From IMG/VR virus record IMGVR_UViG_3300022072_000056, positions 1-35,269 of that record: a DNA stretch of 35,269 nt. One strand, given 5' to 3'. The notes under the pieces were generated by a model that ran no database searches, was not told the origin of the DNA, and worked only from the letters and a program-made list of their open reading frames with translations. A program made the position numbers and the translations under genes. The stretch is from a virus. Positions 1 to 6,859 of this stretch are shown here, in pieces. Position 1 is the first letter of the stretch. Each line of letters begins with the position of its first letter.

Positions 1-207
1 CGTGGTGGTAAGTATGAATGTGTCGTACACGAAAGCGAACTCAATGCCAAGAACTTCAGTGACATTCACGGCGAAAGTATAGAAGAATGGTGTGAGAAAC
101 GGTATTTCCCCGAAGGTCATTATGAGTTAGACATTATGACTCGTGTCAATCAACATTATGATTTGTATAACATTACAGCGGGTGAGAATCCATTGGTGAA
201 GAAATGA
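1..207 (+). CDS. Partial hypothetical protein (3' end only)
   Basis: An open frame runs from the first base of the window to a TGA at 205-207 and gives the last 68 residues of a protein whose start lies upstream. The fragment is mixed acidic and aromatic, has no membrane segment, and ends in NPLVKK. I recognise no domain. Its stop overlaps the ATG of the next gene (ATGA junction at 204-207), so the two are probably translated from one message. The frame is open throughout and matches the tight packing of the neighbours. Confidence 0.65.
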   Translation, partial: RGGKYECVVHESELNAKNFSDIHGESIEEWCEKRYFPEGHYELDIMTRVNQHYDLYNITAGENPLVKK

Positions 208-587
208 GTGATTACACACCAGACAATTGGGTTGTCATTAAGTTTACCCAACAAGTAAAGAGTGGCAACACTGGATATGGTAGAACAGAAAAAGTGTTTT
301 ACAAAGTACTTGCTGGTTGGTCAGGCGGTTATCTGGGTAGTGATAGTTGGAGACTGAACAGCGGTATCGTTGACGTTGAAGAGACTATCGATTCTCTCAT
401 CTTTATTGGTCATAGTGGTAGTCGATACATATGCAACAAGACTCAGGAACGTCTGAGAATGAATACTGCCGGTATATGGAAACAAATGCAAGAAGTTAGT
501 GAATCGACGGCAGGGGATGTTAAACTTGAACTGATGGAACCTGATGATGAAATATCTCGTAAGGATTGGAAGGAGATGCTAAGATAA
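204..587 (+). CDS. Hypothetical protein, 127 aa
   Basis: Unrecognised soluble protein of 127 residues. The N-terminal half contains Gly/Ser/Tyr-rich stretches (around residues 20-50, with WSGGYLGS) typical of a small beta-rich fold. The C-terminal half is charged and probably helical (LELMEPDDEISRKDWKEM). The ATG overlaps the preceding stop, and its own TAA overlaps the next ATG, so it sits inside a translationally coupled early-type operon. No catalytic motif, signal peptide or membrane segment is visible. Function unknown. Confidence 0.7.
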   Translation: MSDYTPDNWVVIKFTQQVKSGNTGYGRTEKVFYKVLAGWSGGYLGSDSWRLNSGIVDVEETIDSLIFIGHSGSRYICNKTQERLRMNTAGIWKQMQEVSESTAGDVKLELMEPDDEISRKDWKEMLR

Positions 588-766
588 TGAATAAGTGGTG
601 GAGAATCTGGGCAAAGAGTCTAGGGGAGAAGGTCGGTGAGACGGACAAGCAAGCAAACACTGTTGCTAGTATTCGTACACTATGGTGGTTGACTCACATG
701 GCAACTTGTGTAGCAATCATTCTTAATGCTATCGCTAATCATGGTTGGGGATTAATAGGATTATAA
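587..766 (+). CDS. Small single-pass membrane protein, 59 aa
   Basis: A 59-residue protein with a charged N-terminus (NKWWRIWAKSLGEKVGETDK) followed by one hydrophobic segment at about residues 34-55 (WWLTHMATCVAIILNAI), so probably a small membrane protein. An in-frame ATG at 566 exists, but the ATG at 587 overlaps the previous TAA (TAATG), which is the usual junction in this genome, and is preferred. Its end overlaps the TTG-started gene that follows. Function unknown; small membrane proteins are common in early regions of T4-like phages. Confidence 0.6.
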   Translation: MNKWWRIWAKSLGEKVGETDKQANTVASIRTLWWLTHMATCVAIILNAIANHGWGLIGL

Positions 767-1086
767 CTGTAACTTCACAGGCACTAGACGTTCTAAAGAA
801 AAGATTAGAGGATCGTTCTGACTGTGATGGTATTCGTCTGAGAGTTGACACTGCTGGATGTAGTGGTTACGCATATGGCATGGAATATTCTTATGCTAGA
901 TCCAATGATGATATAATAGTAACAGTGGAGGACGTGACTTTAGTTATTGATCCTAAGAGTGTGCCGTTTCTAACTGGAACAAGACTTGAGTATCTGGTCG
1001 AGGGACTGAACGAAGGTTTTCAGTTCGTCAACCCCAATGTAACTGGCGAATGTGGTTGTGGAGAAAGTTTTTATGTGGAGAAATAG
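745..1086 (+). CDS. A-type iron-sulfur carrier protein (IscA/ErpA/HesB family)
   Basis: Full-length A-type Fe-S scaffold/carrier of 113 residues. The family accepts Fe-S clusters and hands them to apo-enzymes, using three cysteines: one in a C-S-G motif and two in a C-terminal CGCG motif. Here they are C39 (AGCSGYAYGM) and C103/C105 (GECGCGESF). The block GFQFVNPN just before the CGCG is also typical. The start is probably TTG at 745; residues IITVTSQALDVLKK match the usual family N-terminus, and no ATG is available in the right place. It overlaps the previous gene by 22 bases and is followed directly by a DUF454 membrane protein. A possible client in the window is the radical SAM protein near 31.9 kb, but that link is inference. 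Which A-type subfamily it belongs to cannot be decided by eye. Confidence 0.88.
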   Translation: MGINRIITVTSQALDVLKKRLEDRSDCDGIRLRVDTAGCSGYAYGMEYSYARSNDDIIVTVEDVTLVIDPKSVPFLTGTRLEYLVEGLNEGFQFVNPNVTGECGCGESFYVEK

Positions 1087-1443
1087 TTGAAATACTTCTG
1101 GATGGGTTTAGGTTGGTTGTGTGTCGTATTAGCATATATCGGATTTATCACGCCAGGTATTCCATTCAGTCACTTCTTACTGGGTGCTGTTTTTTGTTTT
1201 TCAAAGTCGAGTCCTCGAATGGAAGCGTGGTTGTACAATCATCCCTGGTTCGGTGAGTTCCTCACTAACTGGAAGAAGAAGAGGATATTTCCAGTCAAAG
1301 CGAAGATTGGTATGGTCGTTATGATGTCATCTTCCCTCCTCATTATGTACTTCACTGTACCTAATATCAAAGCAGTAATCTATGCCGGTATCACTATGGC
1401 ACTAGTCGCGACATTCGTCTGGTGGAAATACCCATCGTCATAA
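1087..1443 (+). CDS. DUF454 (YbaN-like) inner-membrane protein
   Basis: A 118-residue membrane protein that matches DUF454/YbaN. The features are an N-terminal aromatic-hydrophobic helix (FWMGLGWLCVVLAYIGFI), the motif TPGIPFSHFLLGAVFCFSKS followed by SPRMEAWLYNHPWFGEFL, and a charged stretch WKKKRIFPVKAK before two further hydrophobic helices (about residues 75-93 and 97-113). Bacterial members are small inner-membrane proteins of unknown function. The start is taken as TTG 1087, directly after the previous stop, because MKYFWMGLGW aligns with the expected family start; ATG 1102 would cut the first helix. It is the last gene before an early-type promoter. Confidence 0.82.
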   Translation: MKYFWMGLGWLCVVLAYIGFITPGIPFSHFLLGAVFCFSKSSPRMEAWLYNHPWFGEFLTNWKKKRIFPVKAKIGMVVMMSSSLLIMYFTVPNIKAVIYAGITMALVATFVWWKYPSS

Positions 1444-1448
1444 GTTCC

Positions 1449-1467
1449 ATGAATGTTGAGTATTCAT
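1449..1467 (+). other. Stem-loop after stop codon
   Basis: Perfect 6-bp inverted repeat ATGAAT/ATTCAT with a 7-base loop (GTTGAGT), placed between the stop of the DUF454 gene and the next promoter. There is no T-tract, so it is not a classical terminator. A very similar hairpin with the same loop ending lies at 1882-1902 in front of the next promoter. Confidence 0.45.
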
Positions 1468-1491
1468 CAAATAAATGGCAAAAGTGTTGAC
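1457..1491 (+). repeat. 35-bp direct repeat, copy 1 (promoter-upstream segment)
   Basis: Identical over 35 bases to 1891-1925. The repeat covers half of a stem-loop, the AAATAAATG element, and the first five bases of the -35 box, so it is a duplicated promoter-upstream module. Confidence 0.85.
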
Positions 1492-1514
1492 ACCATCTCC
1501 AGTTATGATATAAT
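1487..1514 (+). promoter_or_regulatory. Sigma70-like early promoter P1 (extended -10)
   Basis: TTGACA at 1487-1492, 16-base spacer, TATAAT at 1509-1514 preceded by TG at the extended -10 position, then AGTACC. An AAATAAATG element ends 9 bases upstream of the -35 (1469-1477). It drives the gene at 1543. Confidence 0.85.
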
Positions 1515-1542
1515 AGTACCTCATTAGACAGAGAGACATATT

Positions 1543-1872
1543 ATGGGAATTCACGTAAACATTTATAAGCATGGTAATTACGACTGCACCGCAGGTGGTG
1601 AGTCAAGTTACGCAAAAGGTTTCTGTGTTGTAAATGCAGAAGGACCATTCGAACCGTGCGACGACTACCCGTCCGCAACACTAGTGATGGCAGAACCCAT
1701 CGGCGGTAAAAAAATCCTGAGACTGATTCCGACTTCAAAGTTGGGTAACAACATGACCATGTTCGGTGGGAACTATGCAGGTTGTTCTGACTCAAGGTTC
1801 TCAAGACTCTGTGACGAGTTACTTGGTGGTTCGTTCTATGGTGCGGTTGCAGTTCACGATAGAGTTGAGTAA
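1543..1872 (+). CDS. Conserved phage hypothetical protein, 109 aa
   Basis: Soluble protein of 109 residues beginning MGIHVNIYKHGNYDCTAGG and containing the blocks GPFEPCDDYPSA and MFGGNYAGCSDSRFSRL, ending in VHDRVE. I recall similar small proteins in marine phages but know no function for them. It has a good ribosome site (AGAGAGA, about 9 bases upstream) and its own strong promoter P1, so it is probably an abundant early product. It is followed by a hairpin and promoter P2. Three cysteines do not form a recognisable metal site. Confidence 0.75.
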   Translation: MGIHVNIYKHGNYDCTAGGESSYAKGFCVVNAEGPFEPCDDYPSATLVMAEPIGGKKILRLIPTSKLGNNMTMFGGNYAGCSDSRFSRLCDELLGGSFYGAVAVHDRVE

Positions 1873-1881
1873 GATTCATCA

Positions 1882-1902
1882 GATGAATGATGAGTATTCA
1901 TC
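1882..1902 (+). other. Stem-loop upstream of P2
   Basis: Perfect 7-bp inverted repeat GATGAAT/ATTCATC with 7-base loop GATGAGT. The same arm also pairs with ATTCATC at about 1874-1880, so two alternative hairpins are possible. No T-tract follows. It lies between a stop codon and promoter P2, as at 1449-1467. Confidence 0.5.
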
Positions 1903-1925
1903 AAATAAATGGCAAAAGTGTTGAC
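1891..1925 (+). repeat. 35-bp direct repeat, copy 2
   Basis: Exact copy of 1457-1491. After the shared GTTGAC the two promoters diverge in their spacers and then converge again at the -10 and AGTACC, which suggests duplication of a promoter unit followed by drift. Confidence 0.85.
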
Positions 1926-1949
1926 TATGTTGTCATTTCATGAGATAAT
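1921..1949 (+). promoter_or_regulatory. Sigma70-like early promoter P2
   Basis: TTGACT at 1921-1926, 17-base spacer, GATAAT at 1944-1949 with TG two bases upstream, followed by AGTACC. AAATAAATG at 1903-1911 ends 9 bases before the -35. It drives the gene at 1983. Confidence 0.8.
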
Positions 1950-1982
1950 AGTACCCTATTCAGTGATAAAGAGAAGATGATT

Positions 1983-2279
1983 ATGAAAGACAGAATATTC
2001 AACTATGCCAAGACTGACGATACTAATGAGTTCTACTACAATCGCGTTGCAGATGCGTTCACCTCTAAGATGAATTGGTATGATAACGATGACGTTGATA
2101 TGATTGTCGTTGATGCGACTAACACCTCACAAGAGACTGATAACATCTTCTCTTTCATCTATGCTACTGAACCTAACACTGATCAAGTATGGATGAGATT
2201 TGCCAAAGAGTACGAAGTGACCAATGCTGATCTGATCCTCGACCCAACTAAACCTGCTTACATGATAAAGGTGGCATAA
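1983..2279 (+). CDS. Hypothetical protein, 98 aa
   Basis: Acidic soluble protein (MKDRIFNYAK... to YMIKVA), rich in Asp, Asn and Thr, with no recognisable domain. An ATG two codons upstream (1977) abuts the purine-rich GAGAAG and is too close to it; ATG 1983 has correct spacing to that site and is preferred. First gene of the run 1983-3136, expressed from P2. Function unknown. Confidence 0.68.
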   Translation: MKDRIFNYAKTDDTNEFYYNRVADAFTSKMNWYDNDDVDMIVVDATNTSQETDNIFSFIYATEPNTDQVWMRFAKEYEVTNADLILDPTKPAYMIKVA

Positions 2280-2280
2280 T

Positions 2281-2469
2281 ATGAATGATGATAACTTTGC
2301 GGGATGGATTGCCTTTTATAACAATAAGAGAATTGAGATAAAGAAGACTGAAGCAAATGATCTTTGGGGTGCTAAACAATTAGCAGTTAAACTCATGAAG
2401 GTTCCTAAATACGGTATTGGTTGTCTTGCCATTGCCCCTGCTTACAATGATACAGGTGAAATAATATGA
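2281..2469 (+). CDS. Hypothetical protein, 62 aa
   Basis: Small protein MNDDNFAGWIAFYNNKRIEI... with a predicted beta-then-helix pattern (strand around residues 8-20, amphipathic helix ANDLWGAKQLAVKLM around 26-40). This resembles many small early phage proteins but matches no family I can name. It starts one base after the previous stop and overlaps the next gene at an ATGA, so translation is probably coupled. Confidence 0.65.
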   Translation: MNDDNFAGWIAFYNNKRIEIKKTEANDLWGAKQLAVKLMKVPKYGIGCLAIAPAYNDTGEII

Positions 2470-2684
2470 GTGATTATGCAGATATGTTCGGCAAAGTCGA
2501 ATATGGTGATGCGTGTTACACCGTAGCGTGGATCGATGAAGATAATGGTGGTCGTCCTGATGTGATGGTGTTTGCAGTGGACGAAGATGCCGAGGATATG
2601 CAGACATATCTAAAGTCAATTGGAATTACAGCGGATCTTAGGTTTCAAGTGTTTCATGATCCTGCGGAGTCTGATGAAGAATGA
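2466..2684 (+). CDS. Hypothetical acidic protein, 72 aa
   Basis: A 72-residue very acidic protein (MSDYADMFGKVEYGDACY..., with DEDNGG and DEDAEDM). A beta strand around DVMVFAVDED and a helix around AEDMQTYLKSIG are likely. High negative charge is common in phage proteins that mimic DNA or bind host enzymes, but there is no specific evidence here. It is joined to both neighbours by ATGA overlaps. Function unknown. Confidence 0.65.
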   Translation: MSDYADMFGKVEYGDACYTVAWIDEDNGGRPDVMVFAVDEDAEDMQTYLKSIGITADLRFQVFHDPAESDEE

Positions 2685-2839
2685 ATAAATTGAATCTTGT
2701 ATTGGGTAGTTTGATGATGATGGGTGCTGTTGGTGCAATCGAGACTGGCAGTATGCCACTAAGTACTGCTATGGTGTTTGGTGTGATTGGTTCAATCGCA
2801 GCAGTCTATAGTGCATATAAACTTAATGAAGAGTATTAA
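2681..2839 (+). CDS. Small two-helix membrane protein, 52 aa
   Basis: Short gene with ATG at 2681 overlapping the previous TGA and TAA at 2837-2839. The 52-residue product starts MNKLNLVLGSLMMMGAVGAI and has a second hydrophobic segment, STAMVFGVIGSIAAVYSAY, at about residues 28-46, giving two membrane helices joined by a short polar turn and a charged tail (KLNEEY). It lies directly before another membrane protein gene. Function unknown. Confidence 0.6.
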   Translation: MNKLNLVLGSLMMMGAVGAIETGSMPLSTAMVFGVIGSIAAVYSAYKLNEEY

Positions 2840-2842
2840 ATA

Positions 2843-3136
2843 ATGACAGAGTTCACCCCCGAAGAGTTGAAAAACTCCAAACGAATCTTCAAGTCCGCAA
2901 CACCAAAGTATACTATTGATTGGTATGTCAAGTGGTTTGCCTCTATTATGGTTCTCTCTGCAATGTCAGTACGAGGAATTGAGGGATTGATGTATTACGA
3001 TCTCGCCTTGTCATACATTGGATTGATCGGATGGTTAGCAGTCTCGTTCATGTGGAAAGATAGGGCGTTGATTTGTGTAAACGGTGTTGGTCTTGTCTTA
3101 CTATCAAAGAACATTCTTGCTCTGTGGGCAGTATAA
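2843..3136 (+). CDS. Membrane protein, 97 aa
   Basis: A 97-residue protein with a charged N-terminus (MTEFTPEELKNSKRIFKSAT) and three hydrophobic segments at about residues 28-45, 52-70 and 76-96 (the last VNGVGLVLLSKNILALWAV). It starts three bases after the preceding small membrane protein gene, so the two may act together. No family recognised. Its stop TAA is part of a 6-bp hairpin upstream of promoter P3. Confidence 0.68.
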   Translation: MTEFTPEELKNSKRIFKSATPKYTIDWYVKWFASIMVLSAMSVRGIEGLMYYDLALSYIGLIGWLAVSFMWKDRALICVNGVGLVLLSKNILALWAV

Positions 3137-3151
3137 GAATGAATGTTCTTA
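3134..3151 (+). other. Stem-loop spanning stop codon
   Basis: Inverted repeat TAAGAA/TTCTTA with a 6-base loop; the first three bases are the stop codon of the upstream gene. It is the third hairpin found between a stop codon and an early-type promoter (compare 1449 and 1882). Confidence 0.4.
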
Positions 3152-3185
3152 TAACAAAATGATCTAAAAATAAGTGAAATAAAGG

Positions 3186-3213
3186 TAGACAGATCCTACC
3201 ATTATGCTATAAT
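3186..3213 (+). promoter_or_regulatory. Sigma70-like early promoter P3
   Basis: TAGACA at 3186-3191, 16-base spacer, TATAAT at 3208-3213 with TG at the extended -10 position and AGTACC after it. AAATAAGTG at 3168-3176 ends 9 bases before the -35, the same spacing as in P1 and P2. It drives the gene at 3241. Confidence 0.82.
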
Positions 3214-3240
3214 AGTACCATATTCAAAGAGAGAGATAAT

Positions 3241-3624
3241 ATGTTATATAATGACTACAAAGAAATCCCCGCCAATTATCGTCGAATTATTCTTGATGAA
3301 ACGCTAGAAAAGCGTATAAACAAAGTTTCGCTTGAACGATGTAATCAAATCATCGAAGATCACTTGCGACATGAAGCAGAGATGGAGTCACTTCGCCACT
3401 TCAGTGTTCAATACAAGAAGGGCAGTGTCACTAAGACATTCGAATATACAAGTGGTCAAGAAGCATTGACTGCACTTGACCAGATGATTGGTTATGATGA
3501 TAGAGACTTGTCTGTTGTTGCTGTTCTGAAGCAAGCAGATAGAGTTATTCGTGGTTACTTCAAGGGACAATGGTTGATACCTGCTCCTAAAGATGCTGTT
3601 AAATTTAATAAGGTTGGTGTTTAA
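3241..3624 (+). CDS. Hypothetical protein, 127 aa
   Basis: Soluble protein of 127 residues. The N-terminal part is helical and charged (residues 10-50, LDETLEKRINKVSLERCNQI). The C-terminal part has alternating strands (HFSVQYKKGSVTKTFEYTS, then DRDLSVVAVLKQADRVIRGY). I recognise no family. Ribosome site GAGAGAGA lies 5 bases before the ATG. First gene behind P3 in a unit that ends with the HAD hydrolase. Confidence 0.7.
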   Translation: MLYNDYKEIPANYRRIILDETLEKRINKVSLERCNQIIEDHLRHEAEMESLRHFSVQYKKGSVTKTFEYTSGQEALTALDQMIGYDDRDLSVVAVLKQADRVIRGYFKGQWLIPAPKDAVKFNKVGV

Positions 3625-3625
3625 T

Positions 3626-3901
3626 ATGATTATTGATAAAATTACTGTTATTTCTGCAAATCAAGTTGAAAACGATGCTTACTTCGACAAGACTGTTCGA
3701 GAAGCAATTACTATTCGTGAGTTGTTTGATGTGGTAAAAAATAAAGCAATGGGAATTGCTAAGGAGTTAGAACTCACAACACAGGGCAGAGCGCGTGTTA
3801 GTGTTGAGATTGGCGAAGAAGAAGTAAGTGGTTTCCCCTTTGCGGAGATTCGCACTAACAAAAAGATTTATAATCAAATATTTTGTGTAGAGGAAGTTTA
3901 A
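3626..3901 (+). CDS. Hypothetical protein, 91 aa
   Basis: A 91-residue protein MIIDKITVISANQVENDAYF... The frame extends 11 codons upstream, but that part lies inside the previous gene; ATG 3626 follows the previous TAA by one base and is chosen. The sequence alternates short strands and helices (REAITIRELFDVVKNKAMGI; VSVEIGEEEV) without a known motif. It directly precedes the HAD gene and is probably co-translated with it. Confidence 0.66.
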   Translation: MIIDKITVISANQVENDAYFDKTVREAITIRELFDVVKNKAMGIAKELELTTQGRARVSVEIGEEEVSGFPFAEIRTNKKIYNQIFCVEEV

Positions 3902-4480
3902 GTGAGAGAAGAAAGAGTAATTTTAACAGACATTGACGGTGTAGTTCTTAACTGGGCATATGCGTTTGATGTTTTTATGACAGAACATGGTCATACTCAA
4001 AGAGATGGTGTGCCAGTATATGATGTAAGTACAGCGTATGGCATTACTAAAGCGCAAGGAAAACATATGGTTCGTATGTTCAATGAGAGTGCCGCAATGG
4101 GATTCTTACCTCCTCTACGTGATGCAATGCACTACATGAAGAAGTTGCACGAAGAGCATGGTTATGTTTTCCACGCAATCACTAGTCAGAGCAGTAACCC
4201 TAATGCACAGAAGTTGCGAATTATGAATCTTCAGAAGTTGTTTGGAGAAACACTATTCGAGAAGTTCACTATTCTTGGTTGTGGTGATGACAAAGACGAA
4301 GCACTTGAACCTTATCGTGATAGCGGTCTTCTCTGGGTTGAAGATAAAGTTGAGAATGCTGAGTTGGGTGTTAAGTTAGGACTTGATAGCATCTTGATGG
4401 AACACGGATTCAACATGAACCACGAGACTATCCCTTGCATGAAAAACTGGAAAGACATCTATGAGCGACTTGTAGGTTAA
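3902..4480 (+). CDS. HAD-superfamily phosphatase, deoxyribonucleotidase-like (copy A)
   Basis: 192-residue HAD-fold hydrolase. Motif I is at residues 9-14 (TDIDGV) with nucleophile D10 and acid/base D12; the later acidic motif lies in WVEDK followed by ENAELG. The size and the ILTDIDGVVLNW start resemble phage and bacterial 5'(3')-deoxyribonucleotidase-like proteins, which remove phosphate from (d)NMPs; the substrate is not provable here. The start is GTG, immediately after the preceding TAA. A second copy, about 80% identical by eye, is at 28050-28631, also with a GTG start. A dNMP phosphatase would fit the nucleotide genes at 18-22 kb. Confidence 0.8.
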   Translation: MREERVILTDIDGVVLNWAYAFDVFMTEHGHTQRDGVPVYDVSTAYGITKAQGKHMVRMFNESAAMGFLPPLRDAMHYMKKLHEEHGYVFHAITSQSSNPNAQKLRIMNLQKLFGETLFEKFTILGCGDDKDEALEPYRDSGLLWVEDKVENAELGVKLGLDSILMEHGFNMNHETIPCMKNWKDIYERLVG

Positions 4481-4489
4481 TATGTTATG

Positions 4490-4514
4490 GGGAGTGGCGT
4501 TATGTGCTACTCCC
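4490..4514 (+). terminator. Hairpin between HAD gene and late unit (terminator-like)
   Basis: A 9-bp stem (GGGAGTGGC with GCTACTCCC, one G-U pair) and a 7-base loop, lying directly after the HAD stop codon and before a TATAAATA box. There is no run of T, so it may be a weak or factor-dependent terminator or an mRNA 3'-end stabiliser separating the early unit from the late unit. Confidence 0.5.
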
Positions 4515-4534
4515 TAACACGTTTCTCAGTCCCT

Positions 4535-4542
4535 TATAAATA
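4535..4542 (+). promoter_or_regulatory. T4-type late promoter L1 (TATAAATA)
   Basis: Exact match to the T4 late -10 element TATAAATA, 21 bases before the ATG of the 484-residue protein. A ribosome site GAGGGA follows at 4555-4560. This is the only one of the four late boxes with a normal leader. Confidence 0.75.
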
Positions 4543-4563
4543 GAACATAATATCGAGGGATTT

Positions 4564-6018
4564 ATGGCAGCATTACAGAAAGCAGATTTCGAGAAGCAGG
4601 CGTCTGGTGGCACTTATGCTGGAAAGACTCGTCACGAAATTTTCGATCTGAAAATAAAAGACAAAAAGCAATTCATCATAGGAAACACCGGTGCAGGCAG
4701 AAAGGTCAACGGCGTTTCCTACGATTATAATCCACGCGACACAAATCAGTCCGGCATATTAACTTACTACATTCACAACAAGAACGATCTATTAACTGTA
4801 TCAAATAGAAAGATATTTAAAGATGCAGACTTTGGCGGTGGTGCGGCAGGTTCGGGTGGTGGTGCTGAAGTAACCAAGTTCACTGAGTCAACACAGTGCT
4901 ACTATTGTGCCTATGTGTTCAAACATAGACGTAAGATCGATCTAACTAAACCTCCCACATATGATGATTTGAAATCATGTGAAAATCTGGTGTATGCCTC
5001 AAAGTCGCTTGACGATTGTATCAAGAAAGGACCCTCTGCGTGGTTCGACGATCAGATATATGCTAAGACTGCTAATGCAATGTTCGAGAAATACAAAGGC
5101 AAGTTCAAAGGTACTGTATACTTTCATCGTTCTGGTGATGGTAGTAAGTCTAAGTTGATGGACAATATCTATCAAGCGAAGTTGATTTGCGGCAGAAAAG
5201 ATCGTGAATCTGGTGCACCACAAGCACCTGGCAGTTTCTCTAATGACAAATGGAATCCAGGTGACATATGGGCAACAACATTACCTAACGAAACAAAACC
5301 ACTTCACGAGCACACTGATTCATGGGGTGAACTCAATGATGCTGTAGCAAGACTGAGTGGTGCTTTCGGAGGCGATACTAAGATTCTAGGCATATCTCTG
5401 AAGCGACTAGCAGGAATGGGTAAAGTACAAGAGTTTAATATTCCTGGCACTAAGACGTTCGATGATATTTCATTCTCCCATTTCACTTTCGGTCAAATCA
5501 ACAACTTCTTCTCATCTACTGATAGTTACTTGTATACAGCAGTACAGGGTAGAATGCAGTTAAGAACATTCTCTACTACAGCATCTTGGCAGGGACAGAT
5601 TACTGGTGCGGCGGCAGCAGGTGGTAAGATCGGTGGTGGTAATCTAGCATTCTATCTTGAATTAGTAACTAAAGGTAGAGTTAAGATGTTCGGCGCGTCC
5701 GGCACAGAGGACGTCCTGATCAGAAATGAAATTTTAAATAGTGATAAATACAGTAATGAATTTTATAAGATGTATCTTACCCTAGCAAATAGTGGTAAGA
5801 ACTTACATCGCGAAGGAAGACCGATGTCACAAGAAGAGTTTGAGAAAAAACTTAGTGGTGCGACAGATGGTTTTAGAGTATCAAAGTACATTACTTGTAG
5901 ATTTGTAACAGAGTTGTTAAAACTAACCGATAAAGAACAGAATGAAATAATGACATTGTGCTGGTTGTATGCGTCTTCTGCAACAGACCAGTCTAGTTAT
6001 TATATCAAGATAGCATAA
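4564..6018 (+). CDS. Probable virion protein, 484 aa
   Basis: Large soluble protein of unknown family, expressed from late promoter L1, so likely part of the virion or its assembly. Residues 95-105 are a Gly/Ala/Ser-rich linker (GGGAAGSGGGAE) that separates an N-terminal domain of about 90 residues from the main body. The next domain has paired cysteines (CYYCAYVF, C118/C121 by eye). Further on are SFSNDKWNPGDIWATTL and GDTKILGISLKR, then an Ala/Gly-rich segment (ITGAAAAGGKIGGGN). The C-terminus is helical. The linker and cysteine pair suggest a multi-domain structural or packaged enzyme-like protein, but I cannot assign a function. The next gene starts 9 bases later and is probably in the same transcript. 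Confidence 0.72.
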   Translation: MAALQKADFEKQASGGTYAGKTRHEIFDLKIKDKKQFIIGNTGAGRKVNGVSYDYNPRDTNQSGILTYYIHNKNDLLTVSNRKIFKDADFGGGAAGSGGGAEVTKFTESTQCYYCAYVFKHRRKIDLTKPPTYDDLKSCENLVYASKSLDDCIKKGPSAWFDDQIYAKTANAMFEKYKGKFKGTVYFHRSGDGSKSKLMDNIYQAKLICGRKDRESGAPQAPGSFSNDKWNPGDIWATTLPNETKPLHEHTDSWGELNDAVARLSGAFGGDTKILGISLKRLAGMGKVQEFNIPGTKTFDDISFSHFTFGQINNFFSSTDSYLYTAVQGRMQLRTFSTTASWQGQITGAAAAGGKIGGGNLAFYLELVTKGRVKMFGASGTEDVLIRNEILNSDKYSNEFYKMYLTLANSGKNLHREGRPMSQEEFEKKLSGATDGFRVSKYITCRFVTELLKLTDKEQNEIMTLCWLYASSATDQSSYYIKIA

Positions 6019-6027
6019 GAGGCACAT

Positions 6028-6852
6028 ATGGCACAGTATTCAGTAAATAGAGCAAAACATTATCCCGACAATAACGACGATTTGCATGAAGTTCAATTGA
6101 TCGGTGATAAAGATGGTAATATCGTCAACACCTTTGGAGCGGCATCTAATATCCCATTAGCAAATGGTGATGTTTCGGGTTACACACCCGTACATAAGTT
6201 TGGTGCGATTGACGGCACTAACGGTACTGGTTGGTCAACTGTTTGGACTGGTGCGGAAACTACTGATCAACAGTTGTATCCTTGGCCTGCAATCGGTGCC
6301 GCCAGTGTTGTTACTGTAGTATCTACTAGTGGCAGTGACATAACTACTGTTACACTAGAAGGTTTGGATGCTAACTATGCATTCCAGACTGAGACTCTTA
6401 CCTTGACTGGAGAAACACCTGTAACTGGTGCCAAGACTTGGCACAGAATCAACCGTGCGTTTATGTCTGGTACTGCCACTAACGTGGGTACTATTATTGT
6501 TAAGAATGCGACACCTACTGTTATCACAGAGATTAAAGCAGGTCGTGGTCAAACACAACAGGCATTTTACACTGTTCCCGCAGGTTGTACTGGGTTCTTA
6601 AATAGTGTACAGTTGACTTCAAGTAAGGCCCAGGCAGTAGAGATGTCTATGTTTGCCCGTCCTTTTGGTGGTGCATTCCGAGTCGTTAGTGGGGTGTTCT
6701 TATACCAAAATGACCACACTATCGAGTATGCTACTCCGATTAAGTTCACTGAGAAGACCGACATTGATGTTCGTGCTATTGGTGCCTCTAACGGTGTTAT
6801 ATCGGTGTCGTTTGATTTAGTCTATGTTGAAAATAGTGTACTTAACTCATAA
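6028..6852 (+). CDS. Probable virion structural protein, 274 aa, beta-rich
   Basis: 274-residue protein dominated by Thr/Val/Gly/Ser-rich strands (for example VTVVSTSGSDITTVTLEG and LTLTGETPVTGAKTWHRINR), with hardly any predicted helix. This is typical of capsid-decoration, fibre or tail-surface proteins. The C-terminal half (GQTQQAFYTVPAGCTGFLNS, then VSFDLVYVENS) resembles domains seen in marine phage structural proteins, though I cannot name the family. It lies 9 bases behind the 484-residue gene, with AAGAGGC as ribosome site, and is followed by an early-type promoter. Only one cysteine and no membrane segment. Confidence 0.72.
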   Translation: MAQYSVNRAKHYPDNNDDLHEVQLIGDKDGNIVNTFGAASNIPLANGDVSGYTPVHKFGAIDGTNGTGWSTVWTGAETTDQQLYPWPAIGAASVVTVVSTSGSDITTVTLEGLDANYAFQTETLTLTGETPVTGAKTWHRINRAFMSGTATNVGTIIVKNATPTVITEIKAGRGQTQQAFYTVPAGCTGFLNSVQLTSSKAQAVEMSMFARPFGGAFRVVSGVFLYQNDHTIEYATPIKFTEKTDIDVRAIGASNGVISVSFDLVYVENSVLNS

Positions 6853-6859
6853 TAAAAGG

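Noticed and set aside
1050-1256. Forward frame of 68 aa overlapping the Fe-S carrier and DUF454 genes
   Set aside because: Out of frame with both recognised proteins and without similarity to anything I know.
1541-1879. Reverse-strand frame of 112 aa over the 1543 gene
   Set aside because: His/Arg/Leu-rich shadow; the + strand gene has promoter P1 and a ribosome site.
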